A stretch of DNA of 64,000 bases from Myxococcales bacterium (GTDB lineage Bacteria; Myxococcota_A; Polyangia; Polyangiales; Ga0077539): positions 124,001 through 188,000 of the forward strand of contig JAEUKI010000052.1 in the NCBI GenBank assembly GCA_016793325.1, given 5' to 3'. The notes beneath the pieces were generated by a model. That model did no database searches and was not told where the DNA came from. It saw nothing but the letters and a program-made list of their open reading frames with translations. Shown one piece after another: positions 1-9,425 of the stretch (position 1 is its first letter; the number at the start of each line of letters is the position of its first letter). Both the position numbers and the translations under genes were made by a program.

Positions 1-2
1 CG

Positions 3-1418
3 AGCGGACCCAACGCGACGCTCGACGGGCAGAACATCTCGATCACCGAGCCGAACCCGGGACCCACCTGGGACGGAAACGCCTACGGAGCTCCCGCCGT
101 CGGAGCCCCGCCCATCGCGCAGCAACCGTACGCGCAGCAAGCCTACGCGCCGCAGCAGCCCGCAGTGGGACCGCCGCAGCCGCAACAGCAGTACGGCCAG
201 CCGCAGCCGCCGTACGGGCAACACGCGCCGCCGAACGCTCCGACGGGCGCTTATCCATCGCCCACGCAGCAGGGTTACGGACAGCCGCAAGGCATGCCTC
301 CCAACGCACAGATGGGCGGCTATCCGCAGCAGCAACAGCAGGGCGGGCAGTACGCGACCGGCGGCTATCCGTCGCCGCACGCTCCGTACGGTCCGCATCA
401 ACCCACGGGAACGTTTCCGTCCGCGCAAGGAACGGGCGCGTATCCGTCGCCCAACCCCAACATGACCGCGGGTTGGTCCGAAGCGCCGCCGAAGAAGGGC
501 GCGCTCTGGCCATGGGTCGCCGCGGGTTGCCTCATCGCGCTCGTCGCGGGCGGCTCTGGCTACGCGCTCGCGCTTCGTCATCGCACGGAGCCGACCGTCG
601 AAGTGCAGCAGCAAATCGTGGCAGGGCCCAACATCGCGACGCCGGGCAACGTGACGAACAACGGGCAAATTCCCGGACCGAATGGCGTCGTGACGCCGCC
701 GGTCAACGGCAACGGCGCCATGGTCGTGAACAACAACGGCCAGACGGGCACGATCCCGACGCCGGTCGCCGCAGACGCGATGGTCGCCGCGAATCCCGTC
801 GCGGCCGTGGACTCGGGCGTCGCGGTGAACAACGTCGTCGCGGTCAACACGAACCCGACGGTGAACACCAACACGAACGGCTACGCAAATCCTGGCACGC
901 AGAACGTCGTCGCGCCTCCTCCCAACAACAACAACGGCTCGTCGAACGGCTCATCCAACGGCTCGTCGAACGGCTCGCGATCGAACCCGACGCCCCCGCC
1001 GCAGCTCACGCCGGTGCAGCAAGCGCGGCAGCTCAACGCGCGACGCGACTACGTCGCAGCGCGGGCCATCCTCGAGTCGTGGGTGCGCTCGCATCCGAGC
1101 GACGCGCAGGCGTTGTTGTTGCTCGGCGACGTTCGCTTCTCGCAAGGCGAGCGGCGTCCCGCGGGCGACGCGTACCGTTCTGCGATCGCGGCCGGTGGCT
1201 ACGCGCGCACGTATTGGCAGCGGCTCGTGGATCGACAGCTCTCGATCAACGATCGCCAGGGCGCGATCAACACGCTCAACGATGTCTTGCGGCATCGGCC
1301 CGGCGATCGCGACGCGACGCGAAAGCTCGCGGAGCTGCAAGGTGGCGGGGCGCGTCCCGCGGGCGGTTCGAGCGTGCCCGCGTTCGGAACGCCCCGTCCG
1401 CTCACGATTCGTCGTTGA
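3..1418 (+). CDS. C-terminal part of a Gln/Pro-rich single-pass membrane protein with a TPR-like end (possibly a Ser/Thr kinase tail)
   Basis: The frame is open from the left edge, so the N-terminus lies outside the window. The first ~165 visible residues are a low-complexity linker rich in Gln, Pro, Gly and Tyr (repeats such as GYPSP and QPQPPYGQ). One strong membrane segment follows (about nt 504-572, LWPWVAAGCLIALVAGGSGY), then an Asn/Val/Thr-rich spacer ending in an NGSS repeat. The last ~120 residues look like two or three TPR helices (QARQLNARRDYVAARAIL, LLLGDVRFSQGE). Myxobacterial Ser/Thr kinases often have this linker-TM-TPR layout, but no kinase motif is visible here, so the kinase reading is inference. 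An unrelated TPR membrane protein is possible. Confidence 0.7.
   Translation, partial: SGPNATLDGQNISITEPNPGPTWDGNAYGAPAVGAPPIAQQPYAQQAYAPQQPAVGPPQPQQQYGQPQPPYGQHAPPNAPTGAYPSPTQQGYGQPQGMPPNAQMGGYPQQQQQGGQYATGGYPSPHAPYGPHQPTGTFPSAQGTGAYPSPNPNMTAGWSEAPPKKGALWPWVAAGCLIALVAGGSGYALALRHRTEPTVEVQQQIVAGPNIATPGNVTNNGQIPGPNGVVTPPVNGNGAMVVNNNGQTGTIPTPVAADAMVAANPVAAVDSGVAVNNVVAVNTNPTVNTNTNGYANPGTQNVVAPPPNNNNGSSNGSSNGSSNGSRSNPTPPPQLTPVQQARQLNARRDYVAARAILESWVRSHPSDAQALLLLGDVRFSQGERRPAGDAYRSAIAAGGYARTYWQRLVDRQLSINDRQGAINTLNDVLRHRPGDRDATRKLAELQGGGARPAGGSSVPAFGTPRPLTIRR
933..980 (+). repeat. 12-bp tandem repeat, four units, coding Asn-Gly-Ser-Ser/Arg
   Basis: Four consecutive 12-base units (AACGGCTCGTCG with small changes) encode NGSS NGSS NGSS NGSR inside the spacer between the membrane segment and the TPR-like end of the preceding gene. 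In-frame length polymorphism would be tolerated. Confidence 0.9.
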
Positions 1419-1439
1419 GCGAATCCCCCGTCCGATCGC

Positions 1440-2516
1440 TCAGCTCTGAAAGAGTCCCTTCACGAGCCCGAAGATTTCTCGGGACGTGACGACCAAGAAG
1501 AGCCCGAGCATCAGCACCATCGAGCCCTGGAGCAGACGCGTCTCGAGCGTCGCGTTGGGCTTTCGGCGCATGATCATTTCGTACGCGAGCATGAGGAGCC
1601 TCCCGCCGTCGAGCACGGGGATCGGAAGGAGGTTCATCACGAAGAGCTGGAGCGAGATGAACGAGACCGCGATGAGCCCGTCGCGCCAGCCCTTGGACGC
1701 TTGCTGCGCGGTCTCTTGCACCATGCGCACGGGGCCGACGAGCTGCGCGTCCTTGATCTGCCGTCGAAACATCTTCACGAGCGTGTCGACGATGTCCGCG
1801 GTCATCACCGCGGGCTTCACGATCGAGTCGGAGACCGCGCGGCGAAGGGGCACGGGGCGGTACTGCGTGAGCTGCGTGATTCCGATGCCGAAGATGCGCT
1901 GTCCGTCGATCTCGAGCGGCCGCGGCGTCACCGTGGTCTCGAGCTCTTCGCTGCCGCGCCGGTAGCGCATGCGAAGCGCTTCGCCGTTGGAGCCTCGGAC
2001 GCGCTCGAGCATCGAGCGCCAAGTGGGCGTGGGGGTTCCGTTGATGGCGACGATCGTGTCACCGGGGCGAAACCCTGCGGCTTGCGCGGGCTTTCCCGCG
2101 ATCACGTCGCCGATTTGCGCGCGGGCGCTCGCGTCGAGCCGCTCACCGCCGAACGCGAGCAGCACGAAGATCGCGAGCGCAGCGGCGAAGTAATTCGCGA
2201 GAGGACCCGCGGCGATCATGAGCAAGCGCGCGATGGGGCGCGCGTTTTGGTAGCTGCCGCGGTCGTGGGGATCGACGGGCTCGCGCGGGTTCATTCCCGC
2301 GACTTGCACGTACGCGAGCAGCGGAATGGCGGCGATCTGAAACACGGTCTCGCTCCCGCGCGGTCGCCATCGGGCGATCACGGGCCCGAAGCCGATCGAG
2401 TAGGTGAGCACCCGCATCCCGAAGGCGCGCGCGACGAGGTAGTGGCCGAACTCGTGGATGATCACGAGCAGCGAGATCGCCAGGACGACGCCGACGATTG
2501 TGAAGAGCTTCTCCAT
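1440..2516 (-). CDS. rseP: RseP-type site-2 zinc metalloprotease (M50)
   Basis: Intramembrane protease that cleaves membrane-anchored regulators such as anti-sigma factors. The zinc motif HEFGH is at residues 21-25 in the first membrane helix, a PDZ domain follows (GKPAQAAGFRPGDTIVAING), and the third-ligand motif NLLPIPVLDGG is near residue 305. At 358 residues it has one PDZ domain, not the two of E. coli RseP (450 aa). The reading frame is open further upstream, but ATG 2516 puts the hydrophobic HExxH helix at the N-terminus as in the family. It is divergent from the transglutaminase gene across 131 bases. No uppS, cdsA or bamA neighbours are seen, unlike the common rseP locus. Confidence 0.93.
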   Translation of the reverse strand: MEKLFTIVGVVLAISLLVIIHEFGHYLVARAFGMRVLTYSIGFGPVIARWRPRGSETVFQIAAIPLLAYVQVAGMNPREPVDPHDRGSYQNARPIARLLMIAAGPLANYFAAALAIFVLLAFGGERLDASARAQIGDVIAGKPAQAAGFRPGDTIVAINGTPTPTWRSMLERVRGSNGEALRMRYRRGSEELETTVTPRPLEIDGQRIFGIGITQLTQYRPVPLRRAVSDSIVKPAVMTADIVDTLVKMFRRQIKDAQLVGPVRMVQETAQQASKGWRDGLIAVSFISLQLFVMNLLPIPVLDGGRLLMLAYEMIMRRKPNATLETRLLQGSMVLMLGLFLVVTSREIFGLVKGLFQS

Positions 2517-2647
2517 CGCTTCTTTCGGTGGTGACAGCGCAGACGGTAGCACCATGGCTCGCCGCCGGGAGGGGGAAGACCCGCGCCCGCGCGACGGTGG
2601 GCGATTGCGGGAACTTTCTTCGCGCGGCAGGCTACACAGGCTCGTCC

Positions 2648-4456
2648 ATGACCTCGAAGGGCAGACCAAGGCTGCGTGTGTGGGCGACGCTCTCGATCGC
2701 GCTCGTGTCGGTGGCCGCAGGGGTCACGTACGCGCAGCGCGCTGGGAGGGTGTTGCATCGGCCGATTCCCGGTGATGTTCCGCTGGAAGAATCGCCGAAC
2801 GATATGCCGTCGGTCCCGCCGTCGTCGTCGCAGTCGATCGCGCGCGCGATGGGGGCGCAGTCGCAGACCGCTGGCTCGAGCAGCGAACCCTCGGGCGAAG
2901 TGCAGCGGCCGCGCCCGACGTGGGATGCGCCTGCGCGCGAGATGGACCGCCAGACGCGCTCGCCGCCCAACGCGCAGCTTCGGTACACAGAGGTGTTCAC
3001 GCCGTCGGTGCAGCCGTTCAAGCGCGGGACCGCGCACGACATGGTCGACGAAAACGGGCGCATGACCACGCGCGACCCGTCGCTGCGCGCGCTGACCGTG
3101 GGCGAGGCGGCGCCCGCGCACTGGGTCGGCCGCCGTCGCGCGAGGTTCACCGGTGATTTGCTGGTCGAACTGTCGTCCTCGTGGGCGACGCCCGTGCCCG
3201 GCGTCGCGGGCGAGCAGCGGGTTCTTCAGTACGCGACGAACAACGGCGAGTCCGTGCAGTTTCTCTCGGACAGCGCGGGCAACCTCTTCGTGCGCGGGAT
3301 GCAACCCGGAACGGTGCGGCTCACGTACGTGCTCGAGGCGCCGGACTTCGCGTTCGCGGTGATCGATCCGCCGGCGATCCGCACGAGCGACGTCGCGGCG
3401 AGGGCGCCCGAGGCGCTCCGGCCGCTCGTTCCCGCGTGGCTCGAGTCGAAGGCGCGCGTGGTGCTCGCGCGGCTGCGCTTGGACAACGACCCACCATTTC
3501 AAGTGTTGCTCGACCGATTGGTGGCGCACTTTCGAGCGTTTCGCGACGAGTCGCTCGGAGGACAGGGCGCGGACCTGTACACGGAGCTCGCGCTCGGAGG
3601 CGTCGGCGCGTGTCGCCACCGCGCGTACGCGATGATGCTCACGCTGCACGCCCTGGGAATTCCCACGCGATACGTCGGCAACGAGGCGCACGCGTGGGTC
3701 GAGGTGTGGATCTACGGCGCAGGCTGGTCCCGCGTCGACCTCGGCGGATGGAACGTCGACCTCGTCTCGAACGACCAACAGTCGCGCCCGCAGTTCGACC
3801 CACAAATCGCTGATCGCTTCGCGCGCCCTGCGACGTATCAGAATCAGTTCTCGTCGGGCGGCCCCAACGGCGGCCGCGGCGGCGACGGTGGAACGTGGCT
3901 CGACCCCGACGCCTCCGCGCTCGAGACCAACGACGACTCCGCGAGCACCTCGGGCGGCGACGGCGGCGCGAGCAGCCGCAGTTCGAGCGGCAACCGCAGC
4001 AGCGCCAACGGCGGCTCGAGCTCGGGCGCTGGTGGAGGGAGCGCGACGGACAACGCGAGCGTTGGCGCGGCGCGAAGCGACAACGCCGCGCGGCAGCGAG
4101 ACGTGAGCGAGCCCGAGGACGACGCGCCGAAGATCCCCACGAGCATCGCGATCGTGAGCGTCCTCGCGGACGACCGGGCGGGGTTCGCGTCGGGCACGGG
4201 CTTCGCGCGCGGCTCGATGGTGCGCGTCGTGGGCTTCGTGCGCGACGTCGACGGCGTGGGGCTCAACGGACTCGCGATCGAGCTGCAGCTGGTCCGCAAC
4301 GGGCGTTCGGTGCAGGGCTTGGGGACAGCCGCGAGCGCTCCGGACGGTCGCTTCGAGGCGCATGTGTTGTTGGGCGGCGGGCTCGAAGCGGGCGAGTACG
4401 AGCTGCGTGCGTCCACCCCGGGCGACGCGCGCTACGCGCCGAGCGCGGCGGATTGA
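2648..4456 (+). CDS. Secreted transglutaminase-like protein with a C-terminal Ig-like/carrier domain
   Basis: 602 residues. The N-terminus (MTSKGRPRLRVWATLSIALV) is a signal peptide or membrane anchor; this ATG was chosen because the longer frame start lacks one. A transglutaminase-like core holds a visible catalytic triad: Cys322 (GACRHRAYAMM), His348 (NEAHAWVEVW) and Asp364 (RVDLGGWNV). A ~130-residue Ser/Gly/Asn-rich linker follows. The last ~110 residues resemble a bacterial Ig or carboxypeptidase-regulatory-like fold (VRDVDGVGLNGLAIELQLVR). Members of this superfamily act as peptidases or cross-linkers; the substrate is unknown. Probably periplasmic or surface-exposed. The core call is firm, the C-terminal domain tentative. 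Confidence 0.85.
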   Translation: MTSKGRPRLRVWATLSIALVSVAAGVTYAQRAGRVLHRPIPGDVPLEESPNDMPSVPPSSSQSIARAMGAQSQTAGSSSEPSGEVQRPRPTWDAPAREMDRQTRSPPNAQLRYTEVFTPSVQPFKRGTAHDMVDENGRMTTRDPSLRALTVGEAAPAHWVGRRRARFTGDLLVELSSSWATPVPGVAGEQRVLQYATNNGESVQFLSDSAGNLFVRGMQPGTVRLTYVLEAPDFAFAVIDPPAIRTSDVAARAPEALRPLVPAWLESKARVVLARLRLDNDPPFQVLLDRLVAHFRAFRDESLGGQGADLYTELALGGVGACRHRAYAMMLTLHALGIPTRYVGNEAHAWVEVWIYGAGWSRVDLGGWNVDLVSNDQQSRPQFDPQIADRFARPATYQNQFSSGGPNGGRGGDGGTWLDPDASALETNDDSASTSGGDGGASSRSSSGNRSSANGGSSSGAGGGSATDNASVGAARSDNAARQRDVSEPEDDAPKIPTSIAIVSVLADDRAGFASGTGFARGSMVRVVGFVRDVDGVGLNGLAIELQLVRNGRSVQGLGTAASAPDGRFEAHVLLGGGLEAGEYELRASTPGDARYAPSAAD

Positions 4457-4513
4457 ACGCGATCAGCGATTGATTTCGTGTGTGGTGATCGCGCGGGGGC
4501 ATCGAGTGCAACG

Positions 4514-5011
4514 ATGAAGATCTCCGAGCTTCGAGGGGCAGTGTGCGGCGCGTCCATCGCCGATCTGTGGATGGGCGGTTGGTTCGAGTCCGCCGACAAC
4601 CAGCCGCGGTTCTACGCGAGTCTGTGGGCGTACTATGTCGAGATAGCGGGCTCGTTTCTGGCCATTCGCGCTCGAAAATACACGGGAGAAGCGACGCTCT
4701 CGTTCGTGTCCGAGATCCCGCGCGATCCCGACCTCGAAGACGACATGACGTTCACGACAATGTCGATCGGCGAGATGCGGCTGCGTCATCCAGAGTCCGA
4801 GAATCGAATTCACCGGGTCGTTCTCTGGGGCGCGAGCGAGAGCGACGAGGGCGTCGAGTGTCAAGCGGCGCGGATCGAGCTGAGCCCCCGAGAGGCGCTC
4901 TTCTTCGACCCCTCGTTCTACTTCGGCATTCGGCTCGGTGGAAACGACGACCAGGACGAGTGGATCGAGCACTCGGCCCCTTGGCGAAAAGAAGCGCTCG
5001 TCCTCGAGTAG
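4514..5011 (+). CDS. Hypothetical protein, 165 aa
   Basis: Not recognised. ATG 4514 is preferred over GTG 4478 because the protein then starts at the compact MKISELRGAV. It has no signal peptide or membrane segment, is acidic, and contains aromatic β-rich stretches (LWMGGWFESADNQPRFYASL, FFDPSFYFGIRLGG). It is followed after about 80 bases by a second small cytosolic protein in the same direction, so the two may form a unit. An immunity-protein-like role is a guess from size and partner only. Confidence 0.6.
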   Translation: MKISELRGAVCGASIADLWMGGWFESADNQPRFYASLWAYYVEIAGSFLAIRARKYTGEATLSFVSEIPRDPDLEDDMTFTTMSIGEMRLRHPESENRIHRVVLWGASESDEGVECQAARIELSPREALFFDPSFYFGIRLGGNDDQDEWIEHSAPWRKEALVLE

Positions 5012-5089
5012 CGGGATCGAGTCGCGCCGATCGCTCGGGACTCAGCGCGGGGATTGCGAAACACCCGGCCCCGATCGACGGTGCGCGCG

Positions 5090-5692
5090 GTGTCGAGCCC
5101 GATTCCGAAGCACTTGCTCGACGTCGTCACAGAGACGATCGAGCCATTCGACGTGCTCTTTCCTCGCGACGCCGCGCGCAACGGGCTGTGCCTGCAGTTC
5201 TACGGCGCACCGGCTGAGTCGTGCCGCGAGCAAATCGAGGACTCGTTGCGTCGCTTCACCCGCGGAGGCAGCGCGTTCGTCGCGCTCGAGTTCTGGCTGC
5301 CTCAGCATCGGCGCTATCGAACGCCGAGCGAGGCGCTGGCGCTGCTCGCGACGCACGACGTTGGCCTGGTCGATCGCTGGGCGCTGCGCGAGGTACCCTC
5401 TGTCGAGCACGTTGTCGGGGCGCATCGCGTGTACAGCCAACGGATGGTTCTGTCGGCGCGAGCCGCGAGAGCGCTCTCGTCGGTGATCACGCTCGGCGAC
5501 TTCGGTTCGTGGGAGCGGATCGGCGCGCGCGTATACGTCGCGCGTCCGGGCGAGGCGCTGCTTCGATACTGGGACGATCGCGGCGCGGATGTGCTGTGTC
5601 GCGACGGTGCTGTGCGCGCGGCGATGCTGCGGACGTTGGAGCCGTACGTCGATCTCGCGCTGACGAATGCAGTGTGGCCGAGACGAACGTAG
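5090..5692 (+). CDS. Hypothetical protein, possibly DUF3885-like
   Basis: About 200 residues. No ATG exists near the start; GTG 5090 gives a natural N-terminus (SPIPKHLLDVVTETIEPFDV), while TTG 5054 and GTG 5081 are alternatives. The C-terminal third has LLRYWDDRGADVLCRDGAV followed by a helix, resembling from memory the DDRG-D-V motif of DUF3885 proteins, some of which sit beside polymorphic toxins as immunity proteins. No toxin gene lies nearby, so function remains open. Confidence 0.55.
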   Translation: MSSPIPKHLLDVVTETIEPFDVLFPRDAARNGLCLQFYGAPAESCREQIEDSLRRFTRGGSAFVALEFWLPQHRRYRTPSEALALLATHDVGLVDRWALREVPSVEHVVGAHRVYSQRMVLSARAARALSSVITLGDFGSWERIGARVYVARPGEALLRYWDDRGADVLCRDGAVRAAMLRTLEPYVDLALTNAVWPRRT

Positions 5693-5771
5693 GTCGACCG
5701 ACGGCGCCGGCTGCGACGATCGCGAATCGATCATCTTCATCGCGGAATCCCAGCGCGCGCTGCGTTCGTGC

Positions 5772-6656
5772 TCATCGCGGGTCCGTTGTTGCGCTCGGCT
5801 GCGCTTCGATCGGGCCGTGATCGGGCGGCGTTGTGTCTCGGCGCATCCGCAGTTGCGAGAGCTCGTCTCGCTTCCACCCCGCTCGTTCGAATGGTCTCGA
5901 TGCGCGCTCGGGGCACAGCGCAGACACACGCCAGGCGCGATCAGGGTGCAGCGCCGTGAGCGCTTGCAGCAGCGCGGTTGCATGACCGCGCCCTCGAGCG
6001 TCGCGCTGCGTCACCAGCGCGCGAATCGAGATCACGGGCGACGACGGATCGCCGATCACGGCCCACGAATCTCCGAGCCGATACCCTCTGAACGGCGCTC
6101 CGAGCTGGGCGATCGACTCGCCCGAGAGCTGCCACGGCAGCGTGTCTCCGGCGTTGCTCGTCACCATCGCCGCGACCTCTCGCACGTCGACTTCGACTGG
6201 AAAAGAGCTGACAGAGTGGCACTTACTCGGCGGGCGAGACAGCGAGATCAGCCGATCGACGGTGGTGAATCCGCAGCGTTGGTACAGCGCGATGGCCGGA
6301 TGATTGCGCTCGATGACCTCGAGCTCCATGGCGCGTTCACCGCGGCCTTGCGCGTCCGCGACGAGGCGCTCGATGCACTGCAGCCCGAACCCTCGTCGAC
6401 GCGCGCTCGCGACCATCGACATCGTCGCCAGTCGACTCGTCCATCCGCGACGCGCGATCAGCGCGACCCCGACCGGCTCGTCTCCAGCGAAAAACGCGAG
6501 GCTGGACGCGAGATCGACGCTGTCGGTCCGCACCATTTCGAGCAGCGTCGTCGTCGTAAACGCCACGCGCACGAAGTAGTCCGCGAATCCCGCGTCGAGC
6601 GTCGCTGCCGCGCTCCGAAGGTCGTGCTCGATCAGGCTGCGAGAGGTCAGTCGCAT
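5772..6656 (-). CDS. Tandem GNAT-family N-acetyltransferase
   Basis: 294 residues with two GNAT halves. The first has the acetyl-CoA loop region MSMVASARRRGFGLQCIERL and the closing YQRCGF motif. The second has ALVTQRDARGRGHATALLQAL and FERAGWKRDELSQLRM. ATG 6656 (MRLTSRSLIEHDL) is used; GTG 6680 would add eight residues. The acceptor substrate cannot be told from sequence. It is convergent with the preceding hypothetical and divergent from the DUF3160 lipoprotein gene. Confidence 0.85.
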   Translation of the reverse strand: MRLTSRSLIEHDLRSAAATLDAGFADYFVRVAFTTTTLLEMVRTDSVDLASSLAFFAGDEPVGVALIARRGWTSRLATMSMVASARRRGFGLQCIERLVADAQGRGERAMELEVIERNHPAIALYQRCGFTTVDRLISLSRPPSKCHSVSSFPVEVDVREVAAMVTSNAGDTLPWQLSGESIAQLGAPFRGYRLGDSWAVIGDPSSPVISIRALVTQRDARGRGHATALLQALTALHPDRAWRVSALCPERASRPFERAGWKRDELSQLRMRRDTTPPDHGPIEAQPSATTDPR

Positions 6657-6886
6657 GTCGCTCGTCCTCGAGACCACCACGAGCGCGAGTAGAACACGGG
6701 CGAGCGCGATCGATCGCGCGTCACGCGGAAGCGGCTGATCCGCATCGGTGATTCCCCCACGCGAATCGCTCGGCGCGCGTGGTTTTCGCTACGATTCTCC
6801 CGTAAGCGCGCTCCCCCTTCGCGCGTTCTGCGATTGCGCCCAAAGCTCTCGGCGCGTCCGTGAATCCATCGCGCTGCGAGGTCCCC

Positions 6887-9163
6887 ATGCTCCGTCGTTC
6901 GTCTCGATTCGCCACGGTGTCGCTGCTCTCTGTGGTCTCTGTGGCGTCGTGCTTCTCGCGACCGCAGTCGCGCGCGCCTGTTCCGCTCGTCGCGAGCGCG
7001 GGCGACACGCGGATCGCACGGCCGTTGCCTCCCGCGCCGCAGGGCAGCTACCGCGCGCCGAGCCGCGATCTGTCGTTCGAAGAGCTCCGTGAGCAGATGC
7101 CCGGCACCGCGCGAATCCCGGCCGAAACCATGCTCGCGCGGCACGCTCCGCAGTTTGCCCAGGCGCCGCAGTACAACCTCGCGCAGGTCGCGGGCATCGA
7201 CACGATTCAACGCGGGCCGTACGCGCTCGTCGCCGCGGAGCAAGCGATGGCCTCGTCGCAGGGCTTCGCGCTGCTCCCGCGGCTCGAGAGCACCAATTTT
7301 CTCGGCGGATACACGGGGCTCTTCGTGCGCGATCAGCCGGTGTACCTCAGCGCAGACGCCGTCACGACCGCGCTGCACGAGAGCTTCGACGCGCTCATCG
7401 CGAGCGTCGAGAAGGACGCGCTGCTCCCCGCGCTCACCGACGGCCTCGCGCAGATCCAACAGAACCTCCGCGCGGCCAACGAGCTCTCGCCCGAGGTGCG
7501 CGGGGACCTCGACGTGTACGTCGCGAGCACGCTCGGCGCGCTGCGCGCGACGCCCGTCGCCCCTGTGGCCAACGGCGACGCGGCCCTCGTCGCGACGATC
7601 TACACAAAGATTCAAGAGGCGCGAGGACCGGCTGGCGTTCGGCTCTTCGGCGTCGATCGCGAAGTGGACTTCTCGCAGATGCGCCCGCGCGGGCACTACG
7701 CGGGCGACGCCGTGCTCGAGCGGTACTTTCGCGCGGTCATGTGGCTCGGTCGCGAAGGGCTGCGCTTGATCGACGTCCAGGGCTCGCGCAAGGTGGTCGC
7801 GCGTCGGCAGGTCGAAGCGGCGCTCGCGCTCCATGCGCTGTCGGACGCGCGCACGAGGGCTGCGTTTGCGCTGCTCGAAGACACGATCACGCAGTTCGCG
7901 GGCGAGCCCGAGGCGCTCGGGTTTCGTGACCTCGACACGATCGCCGAGCGAGTGAGCGCCGCGAGAGGGCTTCGCGCGATCGACGACGCGCGACTCGCTG
8001 CGGTGATCGATGAAGTGCGCGGCGTGCGGCCCCGCGTCGCGACCTCGATGCTCGTGCACCCCGAGGGCTGGGTGGGAACCGTTCCGCAACCGGTGCAGTT
8101 TTCGCTGACGGCGCAGCGGTACACGCCGGACTCGCGCGTGCTGTCGCACGTGAGCTACGACCGCATCGACCAGGGGAGGGCGGTGCGGATGGTTCCGAGC
8201 CCGCTCGACGCGGCGTTCGGCGCGTTCGGCAACGATCAAGCGCTGGGGTTCGTGCGCGAAGACCTGCAGCGCTACCAGTACGCGACCGAGCTCGAGACCA
8301 CGCGTGTGCTGATCGACGCGCACCCGCAGAGCTATTGGCAAGGGAGCCTCTACGCCTCGTGGCTGAGCGCGCTGCGCACGCTTTCGCCGCGTGAAACGCT
8401 GGCCGATGCGCAGACCCTGCCCGCGACGATGAGCTCGGAGGCGTGGGGCCGTCGCTTGCTCCAGACGCAGCTCGCGGCGTGGGCCGAGATTCGACACGAC
8501 ACCGTGCTCTACACGGCGCAGAGCTACAGCGTCTCGCTCGGGTGCTCGTTTCCGCAAGCGTACGTCGACCCGTATCCAGCCTTGTGGAACGGTCTCGCCC
8601 GTTGGTCCGAGCGCGCCGCCGCGCTCATCGAACGAACGCCCTGGCGCGACCGCGGACAGCACGATCGTTGGGCTCGATGGGCGCAGATCGCGCGTGCGTC
8701 TACCGAGCGACTCGAGCGCATCGCCCTCCGCGAGCGACGCGGCGAAGACATGACCGCCGACGACCTCGCATGGATGAACGACGCCCTGCACGCGCGCGAG
8801 GTGAACGTCGTGTGCGCCACCGAAGTGCGACTCGATGGCGGGTGGCTCTACGATCTCTACGAGCCGCACCGCACGATGGACGAAGCGCGCGCCGTGGTCG
8901 CCGACGTTCACACCGCGCCCGAGGACGAGCACGGAAGTCCCGCGGGATTCGTTCTTCACGTGGGCACCGCGGCGCCGCAAGCGATGATCGTGATCGCCGG
9001 GCCCCGAGGCCGCGAGCGCGCGTACCTCGGCTACGCGTACGGGTACCGCGAGCGCGTCACGCGAAACTTCCAGCGGCTCACCGATCAAGAGTGGCGAGCG
9101 CACATCGGAGACGCGCAGGCTCCAGCGTGGACCGCGTCGATCACGGCGCCGCGCGGGAGATAG
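6887..9163 (+). CDS. DUF3160 family lipoprotein
   Basis: 758 residues. The N-terminus MLRRSSRFATVSLLSVVSVA ends at a lipobox-like VASC, so ATG 6887 is preferred over GTG 6860. The body is long and mainly helical. The end matches what I recall of DUF3160 proteins: VADVHTAPEDEHGSPAGFVL, then a strand with VIAGPRGRERAYLGYAYGY and RLTDQEWRAHIG. These are large secreted proteins of Myxococcota and other environmental bacteria with no known biochemical role. The gene ends just before the repeat cluster at 9.18 kb. Confidence 0.82.
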   Translation: MLRRSSRFATVSLLSVVSVASCFSRPQSRAPVPLVASAGDTRIARPLPPAPQGSYRAPSRDLSFEELREQMPGTARIPAETMLARHAPQFAQAPQYNLAQVAGIDTIQRGPYALVAAEQAMASSQGFALLPRLESTNFLGGYTGLFVRDQPVYLSADAVTTALHESFDALIASVEKDALLPALTDGLAQIQQNLRAANELSPEVRGDLDVYVASTLGALRATPVAPVANGDAALVATIYTKIQEARGPAGVRLFGVDREVDFSQMRPRGHYAGDAVLERYFRAVMWLGREGLRLIDVQGSRKVVARRQVEAALALHALSDARTRAAFALLEDTITQFAGEPEALGFRDLDTIAERVSAARGLRAIDDARLAAVIDEVRGVRPRVATSMLVHPEGWVGTVPQPVQFSLTAQRYTPDSRVLSHVSYDRIDQGRAVRMVPSPLDAAFGAFGNDQALGFVREDLQRYQYATELETTRVLIDAHPQSYWQGSLYASWLSALRTLSPRETLADAQTLPATMSSEAWGRRLLQTQLAAWAEIRHDTVLYTAQSYSVSLGCSFPQAYVDPYPALWNGLARWSERAAALIERTPWRDRGQHDRWARWAQIARASTERLERIALRERRGEDMTADDLAWMNDALHAREVNVVCATEVRLDGGWLYDLYEPHRTMDEARAVVADVHTAPEDEHGSPAGFVLHVGTAAPQAMIVIAGPRGRERAYLGYAYGYRERVTRNFQRLTDQEWRAHIGDAQAPAWTASITAPRGR

Positions 9164-9180
9164 ACGGAAGGGAACGGAAC

Positions 9181-9255
9181 GAGAAGGGGACGGACGGGAA
9201 GGGGACGAACGAGAAGGGGACGAACGAGAAGGGGACGAACGAGAAGGGGACGGAC
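9181..9255 (+). repeat. 15-bp tandem repeat, five units, abutting a REP-like palindrome
   Basis: Five consecutive 15-base units (consensus GAGAAGGGGACGAAC; units 1 and 5 end in GGAC, unit 2 starts GGG) lie between the DUF3160 gene and the next gene. The last unit overlaps the left arm of the palindrome at 9246-9290, which shares its GGGGACG core, so the array may have grown from the palindrome's edge. It is intergenic and 15 bases after a stop codon. Confidence 0.93.
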
Positions 9256-9290
9256 CTCGCATTTCGTTTCGAAATGCGAGGTCCGTCCCC
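9246..9290. repeat. REP-like palindrome copy 1 (perfect 21-bp arms)
   Basis: Arms 9246-9266 and 9270-9290 are exact reverse complements separated by TTT. The outer end of each arm reads GGGGACGGACCTCGCATTT on its own strand. It is followed by GCTCCGTGAG, which also follows copy 2. The form resembles repetitive extragenic palindromes mobilised by RAYT (Y1) transposases; no such transposase gene is in this window. Confidence 0.9.
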
Positions 9291-9425
9291 GCTCCGTGAG
9301 CTGCGGCGCCGCGCGGGAGATAGCGCGAGCGCTCCGCGCTGTGCTCGGCGCGAGCGTCGCGTCAGGCGTTGCCATGCGGACCGCGCGCTGGTCGCGGGAC
9401 CGAGTCGTAGTACGATCTTCCGGTC

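Noticed and set aside
9181..9255. CRISPR-like array
   Set aside because: The five 15-base units are directly contiguous with no spacers, and no cas gene is present.
6647..9262. 871-codon minus-strand ORF
   Set aside because: It is the antisense shadow of the DUF3160 gene: Arg/His-rich, no motifs, and the plus-strand frame has a signal peptide and family ending.
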